The position numbers and the translations under genes are program-made. Source: Colletes latitarsis (taxonomy: Eukaryota > Arthropoda > Insecta > Hymenoptera > Colletidae). From it: a DNA stretch of 64,000 nt. Shown here piece after piece: positions 39,865-51,300 of this stretch (the first letter of the stretch is position 1; every line of letters begins with the position of its first letter). Where the stretch lies: the NCBI RefSeq assembly GCF_051014445.1, contig NC_135137.1:13703501-13767500 (forward strand), given 5' to 3'. A model generated the notes under the pieces. The model ran no database searches. It was not told the origin of the DNA and was given only the letters and a program-made list of their open reading frames with translations.

Positions 39865-41109
39865 AGGTCGGCCAGCCGCAAATGCCGCGGCTGGAAATAC
39901 AAAGAAGGGTGTTGCCCAGCTGGCGGCGGTCAAGCTACCAAGGCTGCCGAAAAATGCGGCAGTCTCAGTGACCGCTGCCACTGGGCGCGAGAAGGACCTG
40001 GGCCCCCTCCTCACTAGGGTGATGCCCGGGATCTGCAAGGATCTCGGGATAACCGGAATGCGGCCCACAAGGGCGGTTACCGGGGCGCTCCTATTGGCGA
40101 TCCCCGGTGAAAAGGGGAAGGAGAAGGCGACCGCCCTGAGGGCGCGCCTTGAGGGGGCCCTCCAGGTCGAGGGTGTTCGGGTGGCTTGCCCTCAGAAGCA
40201 GACCGAGTTAAGGGTTTCCGGCCTGTCGGAGGCAGCCACCCAGGACGCGGTAAGGGAGGCCCTTGCCAACGCCGGGGGTTGCGGCGCTACGGAGGTCAAC
40301 GTTGGTGACCTCCGCCGGGACAGCTCGGGCATGTTTACTGCCTGGGCCCGCTGTCCCCTTCGCGCCGCAACCAAGCTCGCGAAGTCCGGCTGATTAATGG
40401 TCGGCTTCTTCGAGGCCCGGCTGGCAGTACTCGCCGCGAGGCCTCTGCAGTGCCACCGCTGTCTGGAGTTCGGCCATGTCCGGCAGCGGTGCACCAGCAC
40501 TGTCGATCGCAGCGGCCTCTGTTACCGCTGCGGAGGGGCCTCCCATACGGCACGGGAGTGCACGGCCGCCTCTAAATGCCCCCTTTGTGTGGGCTTGGGG
40601 CGGCCAGCGGATCACCGCATGGGTGGGGCGGCGTGCCGTCCCCCCATGCGAAAGGGGAAGAAGGGGAAGGGGGTGGGTGTGCCCCATCCACGGTGCCGGC
40701 TGGTGTTGAGCCGGCGCCGGTGCCCGTCGCGATGGAGGTCCAAGGGGCGGCTTGTTCCCAACCATCCCCAGCTGTGGTGTCGGGAGCTATTCCCGCCCCG
40801 GCATCTGTCGCGGCGGCGGTGAAGGTGGTGGGGGGTGCACCCGCACGCCCGCCTGTTACGGAGATGATGGAGGTGGATGTGGCGCCTTGCGACTCGGCGC
40901 CCTCCACCTCCACGAAATCGGAAGGCGTGTTGTCTGGGGGTGGCTCTGCAGAGTCCCCACCCCAATCGACATCCCAGCCGCCGTGCGGGTCAGAGCCCAT
41001 TAGTCGCGGGGTGATGGCCTCGTACGGCGGCAAAGATCCGGAGCGCACAGAGGCGCCCCTAAACACAGGAAGGGGAGGCCCGGAGGAGGCCGCGGGTGAG
41101 ACCCGATAA
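39865..41109 (+). pseudogene. LINE A ORF1, C-terminal part
   Basis: Resumes with GRPAANAAAGNTKKGV and encodes the R1-clade Gag domain (LPKNAAVSVTAATGREKD, TGALLLAIPGEKGKEKA, LRVSGLSEAATQDAVREAL). An in-frame TGA lies at 40391-40393. In the same frame the zinc knuckles follow: CHRCLEFGHVRQRC, CYRCGGASHTAREC, CPLCVGLGRPADHR. A frameshift in the purine-rich stretch near 40650-40680 moves the reading frame to the one ending GGPEEAAGETR and TAA at 41107-41109, which overlaps the ORF2 start. Confidence 0.85.
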
Positions 41110-44100
41110 TGTCTCAACGCCTCCTCCAGGTCAATTTGAACCACTGCCGGGGGGCTCAGGATCTCATGCTCCAAACCCTCCGGCAGTGGAACATCGGGAT
41201 GGCCGTGATCGCCGAGCCCTATCGTGTCCCCAAACACCCCGCTTGGGTGGGGGACCTTAACGGGGTTTCGGCGATCACATGGCAGTACGGGCGCGGCACG
41301 TTGCCGTGTTCCGTCGTTGGGAGGGGCCACGGTTTTGTGGTGGTTAAATGGGGGGAACTGGTGGTTGCCGGGTGTTATGCGTCGCCCGCTATGGGCCTCA
41401 GCGTTTTTGAGGCGTACCTCGACGAGGTGGGGAGATGCATCTCCCCACATCTCGCCAGTGGGGTACTCGTCCTGGGAGATTTTAATGCCCACGCTGCAGC
41501 ATGGGGCTGTCCCAGGACGATCGTGAAGGGCGACGCGATGCTCGTATGGGCGGCGGGTCACGGCCTCGTAGTGTTGAATGAGGGGGCCGTGAGCACGTGC
41601 GTGCACGCGCGGGGCGAGTCGATCGTCGACATATCGTTGGCGAGCCCCGCCATAGCGCGCCGTGTGTCCGACTGGAGGGTCGCGGAGGAGGTGGCGACGT
41701 TAAGCGACCACCTCTACATAACGTTTTCCGTATCCGCGATCCCCGGCGTAAATGGACCCCGTCAACAGGGCAGGGAAGCACACCTGGCGCCACGCTGGTC
41801 CGCCAAGAGGCTGGACCCGGACGCCCTTGCGATGGCAGCCTCCGTCGTGGCATGGCAGGAAATGCCACGCCGGACCCTCGGCACTCCTTCTGCCGGGGCG
41901 CGTTGGTTCCGGGAGACTATGACGTCGTTGTATGACGCAGTCATGCCCCGGGCCACAGCCCCGAGCCGCGGGGGGTCCGTGTACTGGTGGTCGGGCGAGA
42001 TCGAGGACTTACGCACTCGGTGCGTTGTCGCCCGACGCCGGTACACCCGCGCCAGGAGAAGGCGCGGGGCGACGGAGGCAGAGGTGGTGGGGTTGCGCGG
42101 GGAATTTTCCATTGCGCGCAGAACCCTCCGCCGGGCCATCGCGACCGCGAAAGCCCAGGCATGGACGGAGCTCCTCGGCTCTCTGGATGCAAATCCATGG
42201 GGGCGACCCTATCATATGGTCGCAGGCAAGATGCGATCATGGGCGCCCCGGATCACAGAGAGCCTCGACCCCCAGCTGCTCGGGGAAACTATGCGCGTCC
42301 TCTTCCCCGTTGGGGGAGAGGCGTTCCTGCATCCCCCCGAGCCACAGCCGGATCACCCGCCTTGGTGGTCCGACGAACTGGGGGTCTCCGAGGAGGAGCT
42401 AGCTAGGGCCGTCCGGAGAATGGCTGCCAAGAAGACGGCGCCAGGACCGGACGGCATACCTGGCAGGGCCTGGGCTATAGCGGTGGGCGCTCTGGGGGCC
42501 GGATTGGTGCGTGTGTTTGACGCGTGCCTGCGGACCGGCCAGTTCCCCTCTATATGGAAGGTAGCGAGGTTGGTCCTCCTCCACAAGCCAGGGAAGCCCG
42601 CGGATTCTCCATCCGCGTTCCGACCCATATGTCTTCTGGACGAGGCTGGAAAGCTCCTCGAGCGGGTCATAGTATCCCGACTCGAGGGGCACCTGTCCCG
42701 CGTCGGCCCCGATCTGGCCGACCGACAGTTCGGCTTCCGCCGGGGCCGCTCCACAGTCGACGCCATAGCGACAGTGCGGACCCTGGCGGATCGGCAATAT
42801 CCCGGGGGGGTGTGGCGTTGGCAGTCTCGTTGTACATAGCCAACGCCTTTAACACCGTCTCTTGGGGGGCGATAGGTCGGGCACTCCAGTACCACCGGGT
42901 GCCCGCCTATCTATGCCGACTGATCGGGGATTATCTGCGGGGCAGGGTAGTCCAACATCCGGGTCGGAACGGGACGGAACAGAGAGCGGTGCACCGCGGA
43001 GTCCCACAGGCGTCGGTCCTCGGGCCGCTCCTGTGGAACTTGGCGTATGATGCGATGCTGCGGGCTGATCTCCCCGTCGGCGTGTCGTTGGTATGTTACG
43101 CCGACGACACTCTGGTGATAGCCAGCGGGGATACGTGGAGGAGGGCAGTGGCCCTCGCGGAGTATGGGACGGCACGAGTCGTCGCCGAAGTAGAGCGTCT
43201 GGGGTTGCGCGTGGCACCCCAGAAGACCGAGGCCATCTGGCTGTGTAATGTCAATGGCCGTGGGTTGCCGCGCCAGGCGTCTCTACGGGCGGGCGGAGCC
43301 CAAGTCGGGGTGGGGCGCCGGATGAAGTATTTGGGCCTCACCCTGGACAGCTACTGGCGGTTCGGGCATCATTTGGAAGGGTTGGGTCCCCGTATCGAGA
43401 GGGCAGCGGCCGCGTTAGGCCGCATAATGCCTAATCTCGGGGGACCCAACATGGCGGCACGGCGGCTGTATTTGGGAGTCGTCCGGTCCATGGCGCTTTA
43501 TGGCGCGCCTATATGGGCCGGCGGTCTGATGGCAAATCGGCGGGGTGCATTTGTACTCCGCCGGTTACAGAGGTTGGTGGCCATCAGAGTCGTGCGGGGT
43601 TATCGCACGATCTCCTACACAGCCGCCACCTTGCTGGCGGGTTCCGCACCGTTTCACCTACTGGCGAAACTGGACGCAGAGGTCTATCAAAGCCTCTGCG
43701 ACCTTCGCCAGCGGGGCGTGGATCCGCTCGGCGAGGAGGCCGCTAGGGCCCGAAGCCAGGCGCGGCGACGCGTCTATAGTCGGTGGCTGGTCTGGTTATC
43801 GAAGCCAGACCAGCGGGATGATCGCGTCGCCGCGGCGGTCCGCCCAGTGTTTTATGCCTGGGTGGGCCGTAGCTGGGGTACGCCCACCTACCGCCTGACA
43901 CAGGTACTGACCGGACACGGTTGCTTCGGTCGGTACCTGCATCGGATAGGGCGGGAGGCGACGGCTGCGTGCCATCATTGTAGGGGAAGGGAGGACACCG
44001 CGCAGCACACGCTGGAGTTTTGCCCGGCGTGGGCAGCGCAGCGCGGTGTCCTTATTAGAGCGATTGGAGCGGACCTCTCGCTGCCCACCGTTATTCGTGC

Positions 44101-44224
44101 GATGGTCGGCAGTGAGGAGGCGTGGGCGGCCATGGCCTTGTTTTGTGAGGAGGTCATGGCCGCCAAGGAGGACGCCGAAAGGGCGCGTGAGGAGGTGGGG
44201 GGCAGGCGGCGACGTCGACCATAA
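41109..44224 (+). pseudogene. LINE A ORF2: endonuclease-RT, frameshifted
   Basis: The first frame (41109-42839) has endonuclease motifs QVNLNHCRG, AEPYRVP, VLGDFNAH, SIVDISLA and LSDHLYI, and the start of the RT (FRPICLLDEAGK, RQFGFRRGRSTVDA). A frameshift around 42795-42815 leads to the second frame, ending at 44224, with GVPQASVLGPLLWN, YADDTLVIA and the CCHC finger CHHCRGREDTAQHTLEFC. At 42833-42835 the RT motif A position that is Asp577 in LINE B is Tyr (SLYIANAF), so the RT would be dead even without the frameshift. Confidence 0.92.
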
Positions 44225-44754
44225 GACCCTCCACCGCTCCCCGTGGCAGGGGCAGCGCGAAGGGGTCGGTGATGGTGTTTGTGGTGCGAGGTGAGGGACT
44301 TTATCCCCTCATTCCCCCTCGCACCCAGCCCATCACCGGACCGGGGGCCCGTGGCAGGGGCCCCGTCTAGCGCGGGCGGCAGTGTCAGCCGGCCCCGCAG
44401 CCGTGGTCGCGATCGGTTGGGGGCCCGGTCGCGGCTAGTAGCAGCGGCACGAGTGGGGGCGACGTCGCGTGTGACCGCGCGGCGTCGCCGTGGGGCAATC
44501 AGTTTAGTTTGCCCCCCATTGGGGAGGAGGATCACATCTCCTCCACCGGGAAGGGCCCGTAGTAGGGCGTTGCGCCAACGGGGAGAGTCACGGTAGTATC
44601 GCTAGTTTGGTTCCCGTGACTCTCCCCAGATAAAGGGCGCAGGCGGTAACCGTGGTGTTTTAGCCGGTAAGAGTCCGGCACTACCCCGGCCTCCCACCCA
44701 GGGAGCCGGGGTGTCCATGAGGATTTCACCACGTTAAAAAGAAAAAAAAAAAAA
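44225..44754 (+). other. LINE A 3'UTR and poly(A)
   Basis: Contains a 14-bp perfect stem GGGGAGAGTCACGG/CCGTGACTCTCCCC (44580-44627) and a terminal stem CCCCGGC.TCCC/GGGAGCCGGGG (44684-44711) before the poly(A) from about 44736. Both occupy the positions of non-identical hairpins in LINE B. Confidence 0.8.
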
Positions 44755-44772
44755 GGTCTGGGATATGCCCTC
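44755..44772. repeat. LINE A target-site duplication, right
   Basis: GGTCTGGGATATGCCCTC directly after the poly(A); the satellite monomer continues in phase. Confidence 0.88.
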
Positions 44773-45300
44773 ATCAGTCTCATTCTTTCGCGTTCTTCAC
44801 ATACTTCCTGAACAGATCCTGGGTTGTTTCTGATTTGGACCACATAGTAATGTGGTACCATGCTGAAACAGTCAACTAAACCTTGTCTCGATCAATATTT
44901 TAGAGGATATCGCACGTTAGGTCTGGGTTAGGTCTGGGATTTGCCCACATAAGTCAAATACTTTCGCATTCTACACATACTTCTTGAACAGATCCTGGAT
45001 TTTCTTCTGGTTTGGATCACATGGTAATGTGGTACCACGCTGAAACAGTCGATTAAACATGGTTTTGATCAATATTTTAGAGGATAACGCATGTTTGGTC
45101 TAGGTCTGGGTTAGGTCTGGGGTATGCCCTCATCAGTCTCATACATTCGCATTCTTCACATACTTCTTGAACAGATTCTGGGTTGTTTCTGATTTCGACC
45201 ACATAGTAATGTGGTACCACGCTGAAACGGACAACTAAACCTTGTCTCGATCAATATTTTAGAGGATATCGCATGTTAGGTCTGGATTTGGTCTGGGATT
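44773..45300. repeat. Satellite, type A remainder
   Basis: Three monomers with type A features (GATATGCCCTCATCAGTCTC, CACATACTTC) but more diverged than in block 2 (TTGTTTCTGATTTGGACC). This is the edge of the type A domain. No gene. Confidence 0.8.
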
Positions 45301-48300
45301 TGCCATCATCTGCCTCATACTTTCGCATTTGTCGCATACTTGAATGGCTAGATCCTGGGCTGTGTCTGGTTTGGATCACGTAGTAAAGAGGTGCTACACT
45401 GAAACAGTCAATTAAACCTGGTTTCGGTCAATATTTTAGAGGACAACACCGATTAGGTCTGGGTTACGTCTGGTATTCGCAATCATCTGCCTCATGCTTT
45501 CGCATTTTTCGCATACTTGTTGGCTAGATCCAGGGCTTTTTCTGATTTGGATCACGTAGTAATGTGGTACCACACTGAAACAGTCATTTAAACCTGGTTT
45601 CGATCAACATTTTAGGGAATAACACCGGTTAGGTCTGGGTTACGTCTGGTATTTGCAATCATCTGTCTCATACTTTCGCATTTTTCGCATACCTGTTGGC
45701 CTGATCCTGGGTTCATTTCTGGTTTGGATCACGTATTAATGTGGTGCCACACTGAAATAGTCAATTAAACCTGGATTCGAAGAATATTATAGAGGAAACA
45801 CCGGTTATGTCTGGGTTAGGTCTGGTATTTGCCATCACCTAGCTCATACTTTCGCAATTTTTCGCATACTTGTTGGCCAGATCCTGGGGTTTCTCTGATT
45901 TGGAACACGTAGTAATGTGGTACCGCACTGAAAGGGCCAATTAAACCCGGTTCCGATTAATAGTTTAAAGGATAACGCCGGTTATGTCTGGGTTAGGTCT
46001 GGTATTTGCAATCATCTGGCTCATACTTTAGCATTTTTCGCATACTGGTTGGCCAGATTCTGGGCTTTTTCTGGTTTGGATAACGTATTAATGTGGTACC
46101 ACACTGACACACTCCATTAAATCTGGCTTCGATCAATATTTTAGAGCATAACGCCGGTTTATCTGGGTAAGGTCTGGTATTTGCAATAATCTGACTCATA
46201 CTTGCTCATTTTCCGCATAGTTGTTGGCCAGACCCAGGGTTTTTTCTGGTTTGGATCACCTAGTAATGTGATACCACACCGAAACAGTCAATTAAACCTC
46301 GTTCCGTGTAATATTATAGAGGATAACGCCGGTTATGTCTGGGTTAGTTCTGGTATTTGCCATCATCTAGCACATACATTCGCATTTATCGCATACTTGA
46401 ATGGCCAGATCCTCGGCTTTTCCTGGTTTGGGTCACGTAGTAAAGAGGTGCCACACTGAAACAGTCAATTAAACCTGGTTTCGATCAATATTTTAGAGGA
46501 CAACACCGGTTAGGTCTGGGTTACGTCTGGTATTTACAATCATCTGACCCATATTTTCGCATTCTTCGCATACCTGTTTGCCAGATCCTGGGTTTTTCCT
46601 GGTTTGGATCACGTAGTAATGTGGTACCACACCGAAACCGTCAATTAAACCTGGTTCCGATTAATATTTTAGAGGACAGAGCCGGTTATGTCTGCGTTAG
46701 GTCTGGTATTTGCCCTCATCTAGCTCATACTTTCGCATTTTCCGCATACTTGTTGGCCAGATCCTGGCCGTCTTCTGGATTGGATCATGTAGTAATGTGG
46801 TACCACACTGAAACCGTCAATTAAACCTGGTTTCGATCAATATTTGAGAGGACAACACCGGTTAGGTCTGGATTACGTCTGGTATTTGCAGTCATCTGGC
46901 TCATAGTTTCGCATTTTTCGCATACTTGTTGGCTAGATCCTGGGTTTTTTCTGGTTTGGATCAGGTGGTAATTTGGTACCACACGGAAACAGTCAATTAA
47001 ACCTGGTTGCGATTAATATTTTAGAGGATAACGCCGGCTATGTCTGGGTTAGGTCTGGTATTTGCAATCATCTGGCTCATACTTTAGCATTTTTCGCATA
47101 CTTGTTGGCTAGATCCTGGGTTTTTTCTGGTTTGGATCACGTAGTAATTTGGTACCAAACGCAAACAGTCAATTAAACCTGGTTGCGATTAATATTTTAG
47201 AGGATAACGCCGGTTATGTCTGGGTTAGGTCTGGTATTTGCAATCATCTAGCTCATACTTTCGCATTTTTCGCATACTTGTTGGCCTGATCCCGGGTTTT
47301 TTCTTGTTAGGATCACGTATTAATGTTGTGCCACATTGACACAGTCCATTAAAACAAGCTACGATCAATATTTTAGAGGATATCGCCGGTTATGTCTGGG
47401 TAAGTTCTGGTATATGCAATAATCTGACTCATACTTTCTCATTTTCCGCATAGTTGTTGGCCAGACCCAGGGTTTTTTAAGATTTGGATCACCTAGTAAT
47501 GTGATACCACACTGAAATTGTCAATTCAACCTGGATTCGATGAATATTCCAGAGGATAACACCGGTTAGGTCTGGGTTAAGTCTGGGATTTGCCCTCATC
47601 TGGCTCGTACATTCGCATTTTTCGCATACTTGTTGGCCAGATCCTGGGTTTTTTCCGGTTTCGATCACGTAGTATTGTGGTACCACACTGGAACAGACAA
47701 TTAAGTCTGGTTCCGATTAATATTTTAGAGGATAACGCCGGTTATGCCTGGGTTAGTTCTGGTATTTGCCAACATCTGACTCAGATTTTCGGATTCTTCG
47801 GATACTTGTTGGCCAGATCCTGTGCTTTTTCTGATTTGGATCACGTAGTAATGTTGTACCACGCCGAAACAGTCTATTAAACCTTGTTCCGATTAATATT
47901 TTACAGGATAACCCCGGTTATGGCTGGGTTAGGTCTGGTATTTGCAATCATCTGCCTCATACATTCGCATTTTTCGCATACTTGTTGGCCAGATCCTGGG
48001 TTTTTTTCTGGTTTGGATAACGTATTAATGTGGTACCACACTGATACAGTCCATTGAACCTGGCTTCGATCAATATTTTAGGGGATAACACCTGTTAGAT
48101 CTGGGTTAGGTCTGGTATTTGCCCCGATCTGGCTCGTACTTTCGCATTTTTCGCATACTTGTTGGCCAGATCCTGGGTTCTTTTCTCGTTAGGATCACGT
48201 ATTAATGTGGTACCACACCGAAACAGTCCATTAAACCCGGTTCCGGTTAATATTTTAGAGGATAACGACGGTTATGTCTGGGTTAGGTCTGGAATTTCCC

Positions 48301-51300
48301 ATCATCTAGCTCATACTTTCGCTTTTTCCGCATACATCTTGGCCAGATCCTGGGGTTTTTCTGGTTTGGATCACGTAGTAATGTGGTACCACACCGAAAC
48401 TGTCAATTAAACTTGGTTCCGATTAATATTTTAGAGGATAGCATCGGTGAGGTCTGGGATAGGTCTGGTATTTGCAATCATGTGGCTCATACATTCGAAT
48501 TTTTCGCATACTTGTTGGCCAGATCCTGGGGTTTCTCTGATTTCGATCACGTAGTAATGTGGTACCACACTGAAGGGCTCAATTAAACCCGGTTCCCATT
48601 AATATTTAAGAGGATAACGCCGGTTATGTTAGGTCTGGTATTTGCCATCACCTAGCTTATACTTTCGTATTTTTCGAATACTTGTTGGCCAGATCCTGGG
48701 TTTTTTTCTGGTTTGAATCACGTGATAATGTGGTAACACACTGAAACAGTCAATTAAACCTGGTTTTGAGTAATATTTTAGAGGATAACGACGGTTATGT
48801 CTGGGTTAGGTCTGGGATTTGCCCTCATCTGGCTCGTACTTTAGTATTTTTCGCATACTTCATGGCCAGATGCTGGGTTTTTTTCTGGTTGGGATAACGT
48901 ATTAATGTGGTACCACACTGACACAGTGCATTAAACCTGGTTTCGATCAATATTTTAGGGGATAGCGCATGTTAGGTCTGGGTCAGTTCTGGTATTTGCT
49001 TTCATCTAGCTCATACTTTCGCATGTTCCGCATACCTGTTGGTATGATCCTGAGTTTTCTGGTTTGGATCACGTTGTAATGTGGTACCACACTGAAACCG
49101 TTAATTAAACCTGGTTTCGATCAGTATTTTGGAGGATAACGCCGGTAACGTCTGGGTTAGGTCTGGTATTTGCCCTCATCTAGCTCATACTTTCGCATTT
49201 TTCGCATACTTGTTGGCCAGATCCTGGCCGTCTTCTGGATTGGATCATGTAGTAATGTGGTACCACACTGAAACCGTCAATTAAACCTGGTTTCGATTTA
49301 TATTTTAGAGGACAACACCGGTTAGGTCTGGGTTACGTTTGGTATTTCCAATCATCTGCCTCATACTTTCGCATTTTTCGTATATATGTTGGCCTGATCC
49401 TGAGTTCATTTCTCGTTAGGATCACGTATTAATGTGGAGCCACACTGAAATAGTCAATTAAATCTGGATTCGATCAATATTTTAGAGGACAACACCGGTT
49501 AGGTCTGGGTTACGTCTGGTATTTACAATCATCTGACCCATATTTTCGCATTCTTCGCATACCTGTTTGCCAGATCCTGGGTTTTTCCTGGTTTGGATCA
49601 CGTAGTAATGTGGTACCACACCGAAACCGTCAATTAAACCTGGTTCCGATTAATATTTTAGAGGACAACGCCGGTTATGTCTGCGTTAGGTCTGGTATTT
49701 GCCCTCATCTAGCTCATACTTTCGCATTTTTCGCATACTTGTTGGCCAGATCCTGGCCGTCTTCTGGATTGGATCATGTAGTAATGTGGTACCACACTGA
49801 AACCGTCAATTAAACCTGGTTTCGATCAATATTTGAGAGGACAACACCGGTTAGGCCTGGATTACGTCTGGTATTTGCAATCATCTGGCTCATAGTTTCG
49901 CATTTTTCGCATACTTGTTGGCTAGATCCTGGGTTTTTTCTGGTTTGGATCACGTAGTAATTTGGTACCAAACGCAAACAGTCAATTAAACCTGGTTGCG
50001 ATTAATATTTTAGAGGATAACGCCGGTTATGTCTGGGTTAGGTCTGGTATTTGCAGTCATCTAGCTCATACTTTCGCATTTTTCGCATAATTGTTAGCCA
50101 GATCCTGGCCTTTTTCTGGTTTGGATCACGCAGTAATGTGGTACCACACTGAAATAGTCAATTAAACCTGGTTCCGATTAATATTTTAGGGGATAACGCT
50201 GGTTATGCCTGGGTCAGTTCTAGTATCTGCAATCATCTGGCTCATACATTCGCATATTTCGCATACTGGTTGGCCAGATCCTGGGCTTTTTCTGGTTTGG
50301 ATAACGTATTAATGTGGTACCACACTGACACAGTCCATTAAAACTGGCTTCGATCAATATTTTAGGGGGAAACACCGGTTATGTCTGGGTAAGGTCTGGT
50401 ATTTGCAATAATCTGACTCATACTTTCTCATTTTCCGCATAGTTGTTGACCAGACCCAGGGTTTTTTCTGGTTTGGATCACCTAGTAATGTGATACCACA
50501 CCGATACAGTCAATTAAACCTCGTGCCGATTAATATTTTAGAGGATATCGCTGGTTATGTCTGGGTTAGTTCTGGTATTTGCCATCATCTAGCTCATACA
50601 TTCGCATTTTTCGCATACTTGAATGGCCGTATGCTGGGCTTTTTCTGGTTTGGATCGCGTAGTAAAGAGGTGCCACACTGAAACAGTCAATTAAACCTGG
50701 TTTCGATCAATAGTTTAGAGGACAACCCCGGTTATGTCTGGGTAAGTTCTGGTATTTGCAATAATCTGACTCATACTTTCTCATTTTCCGCATAGTTGTT
50801 GACCAGACCCAGGGTTTTTCCTGGTTTGGATCACGTAGTAATGTGGTACCACACCGAAACAGTCAATTAAACCTGGTTCCGATTAATATTTTAGAGGACA
50901 ACGCTGGTTAAGCCAGGGTTAGTTCTGGTATCTGCAATCATCTGGCTCATACATTCGCATTTTTCGCATAGTTGTTGGCCGGGTCCTGGATTATTTTCTG
51001 ATTTGGATCACGTAATAATGTGGTACCACACTGAAACAGTCAATGAAACCTGGTTCGGAGTAATATTTTAGATAACGCCGGTTATGGCTTGGTTAGGTCT
51101 GGCATTTGCAATCATCTGCCTCATACTTTCGCATTTTTCGCATACAGGTTGGCCAGATCCTGGCCGTTTTCTGGATCGGATCGCGTAGTAATGTGGTACC
51201 ACACTGAAACCGTTAATTAAACCTGGTTTCGATCAATATTTTGGAGGATAACGCCGGTAACGTCTGGGTTAGGTCTGGTATTTGCCATCATCTTCGTCTT

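Larger units (their letters stand above)
31691..44754 (+). mobile_element. LINE A: full-length R1-clade retrotransposon, decayed, split by LINE B
   Basis: Consists of 31691-33861 and 39865-44754 (about 7.1 kb), interrupted by LINE B plus a 15-bp duplication. It has a 391-bp 5'UTR, a CCHC-type ORF1, an endonuclease-RT ORF2, a structured 3'UTR and poly(A), and is flanked by an 18-bp target duplication. Two frameshifts and a TGA in ORF1 plus a frameshift in ORF2 show it is old. It is related to but clearly distinct from LINE B/C. Confidence 0.93.

Noticed and set aside
31691..44754. Insertion in 28S rDNA as expected for R1 elements
   Set aside because: The flanks are satellite on both sides, with no rRNA-like sequence in the window.
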